Shown: positions 34,871 through 45,826 of the stretch, in pieces
Layout: each line of letters opens with the position of its first letter
Numbering within the stretch: position 1 is the first letter of the stretch
Assembly (NCBI RefSeq): GCF_963576675.1
Contig: NC_088917.1
Span: 16,272,001 to 16,336,000, forward strand
DNA length: 64,000 nt
Source: Euphorbia lathyris
Lineage: Eukaryota; Streptophyta; Magnoliopsida; Malpighiales; Euphorbiaceae
Direction of reading: 5' to 3'
Program-made: the position numbers and the translations under genes
Notes under the pieces: model-generated
What the model saw: only the letters and a program-made list of their open reading frames with translations
Databases searched by the model: none
Told to the model about the DNA's origin: nothing

Positions 34871-35664
34871 CCAGCCAAAAACTCTCACAGGTAGAATAAA
34901 CGTAAAACTCTCACAGGTAGGAGAGACAATCGCTTTATAATTTTTATTAAATGTAGCTTTGTTTTTTGTTTTTTTGAAACAAAACATATGTTTGTTATTT
35001 TTTTACATTTTAACAACAATAAAGTCATCAATTTTTTTTTACTAAACACTCCTATCAACTCGTTAAAATTTCACAGCTAACAAATGTCAATAATAACTAA
35101 CTATAGCGGAATCAAACAAGCTTTTAATTCAAATCTTTTCGGTTATTATTATTAAGCTATTGATATTTCAATTTGAAATAGTGAACATTGATCAGTTATG
35201 ATTACATGCATTAAGTCATTGATTATTTCAGAAGCTCACTATCAACATCAAATTCAGTTAAAATATAATTACTCGTTTAATTTAAATAGATGTATCAAAA
35301 TGGATTAGCATATTGTAATCATATTACATGATCAATACATTTCACACGATTATATGTGATATATATGCAATAAAAATAGTAATTATTTTAAACGAGTCAT
35401 GTTATGCGAGTTGTCTTTGTAAGTCATGTTATCATATAAGAAATGGAACACTAATGTCACAAAACTTCATATCATCAAATCTATCAAACTTTGCATTTGA
35501 AGTAGTCCATTTGACTACATTAATCGGAATGGACATATTGATAACACGTTAGCTAAATTTTTAATATGGATTATTTTTAAAAAATGACATATTAGGTAAA
35601 AAAAGTGACCCATATTCATTCCCTTTTAACTTGGCTCATTTTTAGTGACATGCTATCCTTTTGA
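34871..35664. other. AT-rich spacer with old repeat fragment
   Basis: AAAACTCTCACAGGTAG occurs twice close together (near 34880 and 34903). A segment near 35335-35440 (ACGATTATATGTGATATATATGCAA, then GTTGTCTTTGTAA) resembles 39715-39810, so both are copies of an old dispersed repeat. No gene is seen. Confidence 0.5.
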
Positions 35665-37053
35665 AAAAAAATCCATGTGAGGTGGGGAATGGTAAGTCCA
35701 TTAGTTTCTGGTTTGATAACTGGATTGGGGATAAACCGTTAATTGAGGTGTGTTCTTCCCCCCCGCCTAGTGATATACGCAACTGGAGGATTGCCGATGT
35801 GGTTGACTCGGAAGGGGACTGGATCTGGTCAAAGTTTGATACTTTCTTTAGCCTTGAGACTCTCCTTAGAATGCGGGGAGTGAAGGTAAGTAATCAAGAG
35901 GAAGACTTGGATAGGCACTGCTGGGCGCTGACTAACAATGGAGTTTATTCTTGCAAATCGGCCTTTGAAGCTTTCTATCTCTTTAGATCTGATCCTCCCT
36001 CGGATGTGTGGAAGTCGATTTGGACCCTTAAAGTTCCTTTCCGTATTAGGAGTTTCATGTGGCTGGGCGTTAAGGACAGGCTTCTTACTAATTCGGATAG
36101 GCACAGAAGGCACTTGGCTGATTCTGGAGCTTGCAGTAGATGCAGAGGCCATGTTGAGACTTTGTGCCATGCTCTTAGAGATTGCTCTAATAGTAAAGAG
36201 GTTTGGAGGAAAATTCTCCCACACCATATTTTCTCTTCCTTCATGGCACATTCTGAGGTCGACTGGTTCTCTGATGGTGTTAGAGGAAAGTTGCTTCCAT
36301 ACATGGAGCATGGTGACATTTTCTTTGCTATTATCTGTCACCAAGTTTGGAAATGGAGAAACGAGGAGATTTTTGGAGATAAAACTGTTTTTATGACAAA
36401 CTTAACTGATTTCTTCTCGAAAAAACTTTTCTCTATTATCGATAGTTTCAAAGGAGAGTCCCTTGCCAGAGCCTCTCAGTGTTGTGATGTCCATCTCGTG
36501 GGATGGAGCAGGCCAAGAGAGGGGGTTGTGAAGCTGAATACTGATGGTTCCTGTCTCAGTAACGGTAAGATTGCGACTGGAGGTGTGCTTAGAGATGCAG
36601 GGGGCGCCTGCCTTTCTGGGTTCTCCCAGAATTTAGGGTTGAGTTCTTCCTTTTCTGCGGAGCTCTGGGCTATTCTTACTGAAATCAATCTTGCTAAAAG
36701 GCTGGGTGTTAAGAGGCTCTCTGTAGAGTCTGATAATTTGGAAGCAATCAAAATGATTTCTGAGAATCATTCTGTGGGTCTTAACAGTCGCAACCTCATC
36801 AAAGCTATTAAAAGGCTTTGCTCCTCCTTTGAGTTCGTAGAGTTCAGACACATTTTTAGAGAGCAGAATCGTGTTGCTGATCGCTTGGCGGCGGCGGACC
36901 ATGAAGGGACGTTAGGCGTTACTACCCTTCCTGTTTCCCCTAGTTTCATCTCTCATCTTCTCTTAGAAGATAGAATTGGGGTTAGCTTCCCTAGGCTAAT
37001 TCCTGGGTAGTTTGTTGTTGTTCGTTTTTCTTTTCCTTTTCTACCAAAAAAAA
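35665..37053 (+). mobile_element. 5'-truncated LINE, plus strand
   Basis: Homology to LINE ORF2 starts in the RT-to-zf-RVT linker (VGNGKSISFW) and runs to the ORF2 stop at 37010, followed by a short 3' UTR and an 8-base A tail (37046-37053). 5' truncation is normal for LINEs. I found no convincing target duplication. Confidence 0.8.
35675..37010 (+). CDS. LINE ORF2 C-terminal part: zf-RVT and RNase H, open
   Basis: About 445 codons are open without a stop. The first part has FWFDNW and WSKF linkers. zf-RVT follows, with VWKSIWTLKVPFRIRSFMW and CSRCRGHVETLCHAL. The C-terminal RNase H (about residues 295-430) keeps all four expected acids: LNTDGS, SAELWAI, VESDN and RVADRLA. There is no natural start codon at the truncation point; the first in-phase codon sometimes taken as a start (35661) is TTG in flanking DNA. 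It is therefore a fragment and not a normal gene, although expression from a flanking promoter cannot be excluded. Confidence 0.75.
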
Positions 37054-37345
37054 GACACCGTGTTCATTTCGGTGATTATTATTGTCAGAATCCGATTAAG
37101 AAGACTATATGAAAAATTAAATATCATAATTAGATGAGTTTATTATTAAAAATAAAGTGTTGGCATTAACATGTTATTTCTAATAATTGGAAGATCATTA
37201 GTATAATTAATCCTAAATTTGCATATAAAATTATAATACAATTTTTTTTATAGCAACTTCAACCATATTAAATTATATTTTATAATTATTAAAATACAAT
37301 TATAAAAATATGAGTAAATAAATAAACTTTTTCCTAAATAGAAAT
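37054..37345. other. AT-rich spacer
   Basis: No gene or repeat boundary recognised between the LINE tail and the next repeat. Confidence 0.5.
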
Positions 37346-37620
37346 TCTACCATGGACCGGAATCAGTACTGATCCCTCAAATGAGATGATGACACATTAG
37401 CAATTGGAATGATACGACATCATCTGAGTGGAAGAGACATTACTAGTCCCGTCCTATTATGAAAATTTTCCTTCCATAAGTTTAATATTTAAAAAATTCT
37501 ACTGTGGACCGAGATCAGTATTGCTATCTCCACTCAAATCATACCACGTCAATGACGTGACATCATCTAAGTAGAGAGACCAGTACTGATCCTAGCCGCG
37601 ATATCGGTCCATTGTAATTT
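37346..37620. repeat. MITE-like repeat with direct and inverted copies
   Basis: ATTCTACCATGGACCGGAA (37346) recurs in the same direction as ATTCTACTGTGGACCGAGA (37498). It also recurs inverted near the right end (CGATATCGGTCCATTGTAA). Blocks CAGTACTGATC and GACATCATCT(A/G)AGT also repeat. It lies about 390 bp upstream of the transporter start codon. Confidence 0.65.
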
Positions 37621-37849
37621 TTTTTTATTAATGTTTAATCCAATACTCAATATTTTAAATTGTAACATAAAAAATATAAAAGATGGAAACATGTTTTTTC
37701 ATCATTAATTAAAAACCCATTTAACTTAAACTTCACAAAAACAAAATTAATAAAAATGAAATTAACTTGTATTTCACAAAAACAAAAAATAATTAATTAA
37801 AAAAGAAAAAAAAAGAATTAGAAAACATAATAAATAAAGAAGTCATTAC

Positions 37850-38005
37850 TCAAGAGTAAACAACGCCACCACTCCTAACCAAACCCTCTTCTTCTTCGTC
37901 TCCTTCCTCCTTAAATCTCTCTTCGGAAATCTCAATTTCAATCTCCGGTTCACTTTTCACGATTCCTCTTCCCTTTCCCCTCCCCTCCCTTTTCAATCCT
38001 CAACA
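37850..38005 (+). promoter_or_regulatory. Probable 5' UTR and core promoter of the transporter gene
   Basis: The stretch before the ATG at 38006 is strongly pyrimidine-rich (CTCTTCTTCTTCGTCTCC and similar), as in many plant leaders. I cannot fix a TATA box or transcription start. Confidence 0.5.
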
Positions 38006-39055
38006 ATGGGCAAGGGTGGATCTCTCAGCGACAGCGTTTTGAAGAAGATCCTCCTCTCCTACACCTATGTCGCAATCTGGATCTTCCTCTCTTTCACTGT
38101 CATTGTTTACAATAAGTACATCCTCGATAAGAAGATGTACAATTGGCCCTTCCCGATCTCTCTCACCATGATTCACATGTCCTTCTGCGCCACTCTTGCG
38201 TTTCTCCTAATCAAGGTTTTCAAATTCGTTGAGCCTGTTACCATGTCTCGCGATCTGTATCTCTCTTCCGTCGTTCCGATTGGGGCTTTGTATTCTCTGA
38301 GTCTCTGGCTATCCAATTCGGCGTATATCTATTTGTCGGTGTCGTTTATTCAGATGCTGAAAGCTCTGATGCCTGTCGCTGTTTATTCGATTGGGGTTAT
38401 GTTGAAAAGGGAGAGCTTTAAGACGGATACAATGGCGAATATGCTGTCGATCTCGTTCGGTGTTGCGATTGCTGCTTATGGTGAAGCCAGATTTGATACC
38501 TGGGGGGTTCTTTTACAACTCGGTGCTGTTGCTTTTGAGGCTACTAGACTGGTATTGATTCAAATCTTGCTTACATCTAGAGGAATCACACTGAATCCTA
38601 TTACTTCTCTTTATTATGTTGCGCCTTGTTGTTTGGTTTTCTTGTTTGTGCCTTGGATTTTCGTTGAATACCCAATTTTGAAGGAGAATTCGAGTTTTCA
38701 CTTCGATTTTGCGATCTTTGGTACCAATTCACTCTGCGCTTTTGCTTTGAATCTTGCCGTGTTTTTGCTTGTGGGAAAGACTTCAGCTTTGACTATGAAT
38801 GTGGCTGGTGTTGTTAAAGATTGGCTGTTGATCGCCTTCTCTTGGTCTGTCATCAAGGATACAGTGACCCCAATCAATCTGTTTGGCTACGGACTTGCGT
38901 TTTTGGGTGTTGCATATTACAATCATGCCAAATTGCAGGCATTGAAAACTAAGGAGGCACAAAAGAAGGCCCAACAAGCTGATGAGGAGGCTGGAAAATT
39001 GTTGGAGGAAAGGGAAGGGGAAGGAACTGGGAAGAGAAGTGAATCACCAAACTAA
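38006..39055 (+). CDS. Nucleotide-sugar/triose-phosphate translocator family protein (KT group)
   Basis: A 349-residue intronless frame with about ten hydrophobic segments between residues 15 and 305, the drug/metabolite-transporter fold of the TPT family. It starts [19 protein letters not shown], as in a small plant subgroup of about 350-residue proteins. The [17 protein letters not shown] segment (about 258-274) holds the Lys-Thr pair that names the KT group. The tail is charged and helical ([18 protein letters not shown]). Arabidopsis members of this subgroup are reported as Golgi UDP-arabinofuranose transporters; that substrate is carried over from family knowledge and not proven here. 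Length, start context and lack of stops argue for a working gene. Confidence 0.92.
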   Translation: MGKGGSLSDSVLKKILLSYTYVAIWIFLSFTVIVYNKYILDKKMYNWPFPISLTMIHMSFCATLAFLLIKVFKFVEPVTMSRDLYLSSVVPIGALYSLSLWLSNSAYIYLSVSFIQMLKALMPVAVYSIGVMLKRESFKTDTMANMLSISFGVAIAAYGEARFDTWGVLLQLGAVAFEATRLVLIQILLTSRGITLNPITSLYYVAPCCLVFLFVPWIFVEYPILKENSSFHFDFAIFGTNSLCAFALNLAVFLLVGKTSALTMNVAGVVKDWLLIAFSWSVIKDTVTPINLFGYGLAFLGVAYYNHAKLQALKTKEAQKKAQQADEEAGKLLEEREGEGTGKRSESPN

Positions 39056-40165
39056 TTTTTAATTCAAGAGAAAGATCATTCAGTTGTAGAATTGGATGGA
39101 GAGTATTTGGAATAAGAGCAGAAGGGGTAGAGGAAGGAGTACCAGGGTATGGTGGTTTTGATGGCAAAAAGAATAGAGAGTTTCTCAGTTTTCTTTTGCT
39201 CAATCGGTAATGTTGCTTCTAGATGTACGTTTGTTATGCTAGTTATGGATCTTTAGTTATGTTTCGGATTTGGGATATGCCTGCCTATCTCAGATACCTC
39301 TATATTTTGTTTTTTCTTAATTTTTTGATCATTTATCTTACTCATGTTTATGTAGGAACCTCTTATGTTAACGAAGCTTTAGTGCTTATTTATTCATATA
39401 TTTTTCTTCTCCCTTGTGTTGTTGATGCTATAGCCTATATGTAGGTGTATTTTTGTCATGCTTTACCTCATCTTCTGCAAATTTTGATGTGTTGTGCTCT
39501 TGTTTTTAGAAGTTGAAGTTGCAATTATGTCAGGATAGCTAACAATTTTCCTAGTAAAGGCAATCCCATCTGCTGAGTGTTCATAATGAGGTATACTGAA
39601 GATCGTCCACTTTTATGATTTTATTGCATGCAAACCATGAGATGGGCAATTTTTAGGGTATCAAAATGGATTGTTGTGTCATAGTTGTAGTCCGTGTTAT
39701 ATAATCTATATATTCCACATGATTATATATCATATAAATGCAACAAAAATGATAATTGTGACATATGGGTCGTGTCAAACAGGTTGTCTTTGTAAATTGT
39801 GTTGTCGTAACATATTTGCTCACCAAATTGGTCCTTATGTTTATAGAAGTCTAGGATTGGAGCTTTATTTTGTTAGTGATTACAGAATGCAATGCATTGT
39901 GTACTGAAAGACAACTCCCTGTGTTGTCTGGTATGTAATTAGAAATAAATTTGGCTTGTGGGATTCTTAAATCCATTGATGGATTTTGAGGGTGGTCTAG
40001 ATTTTGACAAGATTTGATTCATATGAAATTTCAAGCAATCTTTTGTTTTGATAGAATTTCTTGTTCTATTGCTTCCTTGCGTCTTTAGAGGGCTTACAGT
40101 CTACGTTTAGTGATTTCAAAACGTGTTCGTATCATAATCGTGTTATGTGATGCATTCCACATGAT
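39056..40165. other. 3' UTR and intergenic DNA
   Basis: The first few hundred bases probably include the transporter 3' UTR; several AATAAA-like sites exist and I cannot choose one. A dispersed repeat lies near 39715-39810. No gene is seen. Confidence 0.5.
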
Positions 40166-40570
40166 GTTGTGTCAAGTGGGTTCGTGTTAGGAATCGACAA
40201 CTTCTACTAAGTTTAACAAACTCTTTTAGGACTAGTCTTTATGGTACTTGTTCTTTTATGCACCAAAGGAAAGTGTGGATCCTTTTATGGAGCTGAGACC
40301 ATGGCTGGTGCTTCACCTTGTTGGTCCCTATGGTGGCCGGAAAATAACTAATATTTTACTCATGCCAAACGTGTTGTGTCAAGTGGGCTCGTATTAGGAA
40401 TCAAGAGCTTCTACTGATATTGACAAATTGTTAGGACTAGTCTTTATGGTTCTTGTTCTTTTATGCACTGAAGGAAAGTGTGAATCCTTTTATCTTATGG
40501 TGATGCCATGGCTGGTGCTTCACCCTGTTGGTCCCTCATATGGTGGCCGGAAAATAACTAATATTTTACT
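40166..40570. repeat. Tandem duplication, ~207-bp period
   Basis: Two copies start GTTGTGTCAAGTGGG (40166 and 40373), and both end with GCCGGAAAATAACTAATATT. They share GGACTAGTCTTTATGGT and ATGGCTGGTGCTTCACC, with several substitutions between them. Confidence 0.9.
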
Positions 40571-41069
40571 ACTTATAAAAGCATAGAAAAGTGCAGGTTT
40601 GACTGCTTTTCCATGAGTTGAGGCATAGATTTCATACTTTAAAAAGAGAAGTGGAGGGAAAATCTGGACAGAAAGTGGGGACCCTAATAATCATATATGT
40701 CTTGTGTTTTATACATTAACTTTTCTCCAGCAATTGCCTATCAGGTTACCTTGCTCAGCTACAATGATCACGTGTTGACTACATTTTTGTCTCTTAAAGC
40801 TTTTAACTTATTCTCATATTCCCTGCATTGCTAGATACGAAATCATGGGTGATTTCTACTCGTCACTGTTATCAGTAGCAATCTACCCAAAGTTAAAAGC
40901 TTTGCCCTTTGTCTTGTTTAAAATTAGAGCATTTCAGTACATCCTTTTCGATGGTCTTTTTAGGACTTGTTTGGTTCGGTTGGTACTGTTTTGTAAGTGT
41001 CGATTTGTTTTCACCTAATTCATTACTCTATTCAGGCAATCATATTGCTCGAAATGGGGTTAATTGCAT

Positions 41070-41700
41070 TTACCGTCCTAAAAAAGTGATTGTCGTAACA
41101 AAAATTCCATATAGGATTGGAATTTTAGAGCTTTAACCCTTTTCATCTAAATGGGGTTTAACCTATCTTATTGAAAGGATTTGTGGGGTTTTAGAGTTTG
41201 GGATGATCAATGAAAACAAACCGAAGTTTTTAGAAATAGTGTTACAAATTAATCATACAAAAGATTGAATTTTAGAGCTAACCCTTTTCCTCGAGATAGG
41301 GTTTCACCTATCTTATCGAAAGGATTGGTCGGGTTTTAGAGTCAGGACGATCAATGCAAAAAAACCAAAGTTTAGATAGTGTTACAAATTGATCATCATA
41401 ACAAAAATGCCACAAAAGATTGAATTTTAGAGCTAACCCTTTTCCTCGAAATGGGGTTTCACCTACCTTATCGAAAGGATTGGTCGGGTTTTAGAGTCAC
41501 GAACAAGCAATGCAAACAAACCAGGATTTCGAAAGTGTTACAAATTGATCATCCTAACAAAGATGCTACAAAAGATTGAATTTTAAAGATAACCCTTTTC
41601 CGTGAAATGGGTTTTCATCGAAAGGATTGGTCGGGTTTTAGAGTTGGGGACGCTCAATGCAAATGAACCAAAGTTTAGAGATGGTGTTACAAATTAATCT
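41070..41700. repeat. Four tandem copies of a ~150-156-bp unit
   Basis: The block GATTG(G)AATTTTAGAG/AAAG recurs at 41114, 41263, 41418 and 41574. Each is followed by AACCCTTTTC, a TGGGGTTT-like block, TCGAAAGGATTGGTCGGG and GTGTTACAAATT. No open frame runs through the array. Confidence 0.9.
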
Positions 41701-42268
41701 TCATTTGACATTTTCAATGGTCCCAAATTATGCAAAAAAATCCCCTCAAATCAGAAAATTTGTCACATCAATATTCTCCTAAAAAAGAGAACTCTTTTCT
41801 TCTCAGACACGTTTTTCTGTTTTTATTCAGTAAACTATGGGATTGAGAATTTGTCTTAGTCTTTCTATATATAAACTAAAGTAACAGTGGAACAGAGACA
41901 AAAACATCAATTAATTTTCAAAAAAATAAAAGCACATCTTAAGGGGAAAATTACTAGGATACGTAACAGTTTATATTTAGGTTAATTTATGAGATTATGT
42001 TAATGATGATTGTAAATTGTAATTATCTAATTAGGGTGTATAAAATAGATGGACTAGAGTTGTTGTTGCCAAACGTAGCCTGCTATGTTTGATAAAATGG
42101 ACAAAATGGACAAGGAATTCAAACATAGGAAATGGACATACATGGCCGGCTACTTGGCAACTTCCATTTAATTTAATCAATTGTTCTTTATTGTTAAATT
42201 TTAAGTCAACTCTATAAAACTTTCATGGCAATTTTTTTTTAAATAGTTTGCTAAAATTTTAGATACAA
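41701..42268. other. Intergenic DNA
   Basis: AT-rich, no recognisable gene. The last nine bases are the left target duplication of the next element. Confidence 0.5.
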
Positions 42269-42832
42269 GGCCTAATACATCACCAGCTCTCTGAACTTAT
42301 TCAAAATAGTAGATTGGATCTTTGAATTTTGTAAGTGTCTCACTAGCTCCCTAAACTTGTTTATTTCGTATCACTAACTCCCTAAACTTCTCCATAAAAG
42401 TATATTAGCTCACTGAACTTTGCAAGTATCTCACAAACTCCTCAAATTTGTCTATTCTGTAAGAATTAAATATAAAAACCATAATACTAACTTTCCATGC
42501 TCATCTATTCAATATCTCAAACCTGCAACACTAACTCTTATAATAGGTTGAAAGGTAGGAGGAGCGAAAAAATTACCTCTCGAATTGATGAAGACGTATT
42601 TTTAGTATTTAGGTTTAATAAGTTTTTGTATTTAGTTGTTACAGAATAAGTAAGTTTATGGAGTTGGTGAGACACTTGCAAAGTTCATGAAGCTAATCTA
42701 CTTTTATGGACAAGTTTAGGGAGCTGGTGATATGAAATAAGCAAGTTTAAGGAGCTGGTGAGACACTTATAAAGTTTAAGGAGTCAATCTACTATTTTGG
42801 ACAAATTTAAGGAGCTGTTAATGTATTGGGCC
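42269..42832. mobile_element. Mutator-like MITE, copy 1
   Basis: A 564-bp foldback begins GGCCTAATACATCACCAGCT and ends as its inverse (AGCTGTTAATGTATTGGGCC). Long inverted arms are built of repeats of the type CTCCCTAAACTTGT. The flanks TAGATACAA (42260-42268) and TAGATATAA (42833-42841) agree at 8 of 9, the duplication length of Mutator-like elements. No coding sequence. Confidence 0.85.
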
Positions 42833-42910
42833 TAGATATAATTAATGTGGTTTTAACTCTTTGTAGATGAGTGTCGTGGATTTTTTTTTTTTTTTTTGTA
42901 AAAAGAGAAA

Positions 42911-43458
42911 GGCTTAATGCATCACTAACCACTTGTCCATAAAAGTAGGTCGACTTACTAAACTTTGTAAGTGTCTCACCAGCTTTTTGAACTTGATTAT
43001 TTCGTATAATGAACTCCCTAAATTTGTCCATAAAAGTAGATTAGCTCATTGAATTTTATAAGTGTCTCACTAACTCCCTAAACTTTAACAACTAAATACA
43101 AAAACCTATTAAAGCTAAATTCTAAAACTACATCTTCATCTATTTGAGAGGTAATTTTTTCTCTTCTCATACCTTTCAGCTTATTATAAGAGTTAGTATT
43201 GCAGGTTTGAGAGATCGAACAGATGAGAATTGAGAGTTAGTATTATGGTTTTTGTATTTAGTTGTTATCGAATAAACAAGTTTAGGGAGTTGGTGAGACA
43301 CTTATAAAGTTCAGGGAGTTAATTTACTTTTATAGACAAGTTCAGGGAGTTGTTGATACGGAACAATCAAGTTCAAGGAGCCGATGAGACACTTGTAAAG
43401 TTCAGGGAGCCAATCTACTATTATGGACAAGTTCAAGGAGCTGGTGATGTATTAGGCC
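42911..43458. mobile_element. Mutator-like MITE, copy 2
   Basis: A 548-bp relative of copy 1, beginning GGCTTAATGCATCACTAA and ending GCTGGTGATGTATTAGGCC. The flanks AAAGAGAAA (42902-42910) and AAAGAAAAA (43459-43467) agree at 8 of 9. It lies only 78 bp from copy 1; the gap includes a T run of about 17. Confidence 0.85.
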
Positions 43459-43467
43459 AAAGAAAAA

Positions 43468-45656
43468 AGAATAAGGTTTCTTATCATTAGAAAATCAATG
43501 AATTCTAGATTTTCACTGTTATTTTGACCGTTAGCAAATTTCAACAATTAAATTTATTTGATATCATATTTACCACGTGACTATGTTTTCCATATTCTAA
43601 AATCATAATTTTTAGAGTTGCCTAGAGTGACGTCAAAATTAAAATGTTGAAAAATTAAAGTTGCCTAAAATATTATCAATTCTTGAAATTTTCTATTTTG
43701 AGGCCATCAACAGTTAAATTGATATTCTAAAGACGAGGAACCTCAGTCATCTTTTTGAAAAAAAAAAACTTAACACATCATATTAAAATATAATATTATC
43801 TCATCACTCATTCACATCAGTTTTGGCAAAAAAAAAAGATCAAAATAATAAGCAACTTTAAAAGTTGATACAATAGTCCCACGTAACATTATTTTAAATA
43901 TAATTTATTTTAATTATAAATTTTTCATAAAAATGCACCAATAGTAAGCAATTAAACATTTTTTTTATATTAAAAAAGTTTGACAATCCTAAGCAAGTCG
44001 CCAAAAAGTTAAGCAACCACCGTTACTCCAATAAATAACACTCCTTCAAAATTGCTAAAGTCAATGTCACCTCACCAAAAACTCGATCAAACACTCTCTA
44101 TTGGATGTGCTCTAATAACTTAATTATCGGGTTGCAAATGTTGGGCGACTAGCCACAAGGTTGATCATGTATCTAAGGACATTTGACGAACGTGAAATAA
44201 AGAAGTAAACAAGTGATTAAAAATTGTTGGTGGATGTTAGGTCAACGTGACCATCCCCCAAGTTAGAGACACGAGCTCCTTTTCTGCCCTAACGGGTGAA
44301 CCCATGCCCAAAGGTTGAAATACCCTTGTGATTAATAAAAAACAGACGGATACAGAAATATGCAATAATAATAATAATACGAAAGTGTATGAAAACGTTT
44401 ATAAACCGTTCGGAAGAACATGAATAGTGAAATGTGAGGCATGTACAAGTGCATCTCTAATCAAGTGGAGCTTCAATCGCATCCCCTATGCGTGAAAAAA
44501 CATTTCTCTTAGTAGTTGGTTAAAGCTTGTAAAACTCTTTTTCATCACTTACTCGTTTCGACCTTATAATATACCGTCAAAAAGATATCATTACATAGAA
44601 TACATTGACGTATTTCAAGTTATTCTAAAGTCTATTTATCGGTTATATATTTTAAGTCACAAGTTGATAAAAAATAACAATCTAAAATTGTTATTTATAT
44701 ACATCTTTTCCAACACTATATACGTTAAAAACTCTCGTGGAGCTTTAGAGACTACAGTGAGAACAAACGCAATTATGTGCGGATTATTATTCCACTACTC
44801 TTAATGTTCAATTTGATATTGTTTTCTTAAATCCTAAAAGTAGCTTTCACAACTAAAAGCATCGTACGCTAAATGTAAAATTGCTTTTCTTAAAAGCCGA
44901 AAAAGCTAAAAGCATAGATAGAAAATTGTTTTCCTTAAAAGGTGGAAAAGTTGTAAAAGTCATTTTACACTTTGTAATTTTTGCGAAAAACAATTTTAAC
45001 TGTTTATAAAGAAAGCTGAACTTTTGGTTCTAAAAATGTAGGGACCTACTCACATATAAACAATTGTGCAGAAGTTCTATCTACCACTTCAACCAAAAGG
45101 CAACACAATTTCCTCAGTATTTCATTATCTCAATCCCGATCACAAAATCATGCAAGATCTAAATTACTTAGTCCACGAGAAGGATGAGTCATTGAAAGAA
45201 TGACCTAACTTACTAGGTTAGTTAGGTTAACCTATTGAATGTTAAAAAGTGTAAAAAACCATATAAATAGAAAGAAATAACATGCTATGTAATATAAAAG
45301 AATACATAAAAATATATACACATACATACAAGATACTCCTATAATCAATTAAGGAAGCATAACAACCCTACTACCTATCTATTACTCCTTAAATCAAGGA
45401 TGACCGATTCCTACAATCAAGTAGCTAATGAAGAGAGCTAATTAGGTCGACAACAATACATCGAGCAAGAGAAAATTAGCATCACATAGCAATAAATTAA
45501 TACACATAACGCTTACATGAACTAGTTGAATTGAGTAAGCATTTCCAACAAAAACATGATTCGGAAAACTCTAAAGCGACTCTATAGTACAAAACGCAAC
45601 AATAAGTTACTTTATACAAAATGAACTCTTGTGACATTATTGGAACATTTTCCGAA
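43468..45656. other. Intergenic DNA, nothing recognised
   Basis: About 2.2 kb of AT-rich sequence with short A and T runs and a small (AAT)n tract near 44365. I see no coding frame, LTR end pair or RNA gene. Confidence 0.5.
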
Positions 45657-45671
45657 CTTAAGCATTGAATA

Positions 45672-45809
45672 AAGGGCGGTCCGGTGCACTATGCGTCAAA
45701 TCTTCCCCTGCCAATTTTTTTGGCAAGAGGCCGCTCCTAATACTCGAACCCGTGACCTCTCGGTCACACGACAATAACGTTTACTGTAGTGCCAATGCTC
45801 GCTCTCGAT
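45672..45809 (-). mobile_element. tRNA-derived SINE (Au-like)
   Basis: Read on the minus strand, this roughly 138-bp element has a tRNA-like head with box B GGTTCGAGTAT preceded by GGTCACG. A body follows with GGCCTCTTGCC and TGCACCGGACCGCCC, and it ends in CCCTTT. This layout matches the Au family of plant SINEs. A 15-bp perfect target duplication CTTAAGCATTGAATA flanks it (45657-45671 and about 45810-45825). It inserted within a few bases of the PPR stop codon. Coordinates are good to about one base. Confidence 0.85.
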
Positions 45810-45826
45810 CTTAAGCATTGAATATG

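Noticed and set aside
18971..34900. AATAAACATA / AATAAACGTA as target duplication of the second LINE
   Set aside because: Only about nine matching AT-rich bases and the right copy sits inside a local repeat; not strong enough to call.
35829..36344. Minus-strand 171-codon frame opposite the clean LINE frame
   Set aside because: Overlaps the zf-RVT coding region in antisense and shows no domain of its own.
41070..41700. CRISPR-like array
   Set aside because: Units are ~155 bp and repeat in full with no short repeat/spacer alternation; this is a plant minisatellite-type array.
42881..42898. T run as a LINE tail
   Set aside because: Lies between two MITEs with no LINE homology beside it; simple tract.
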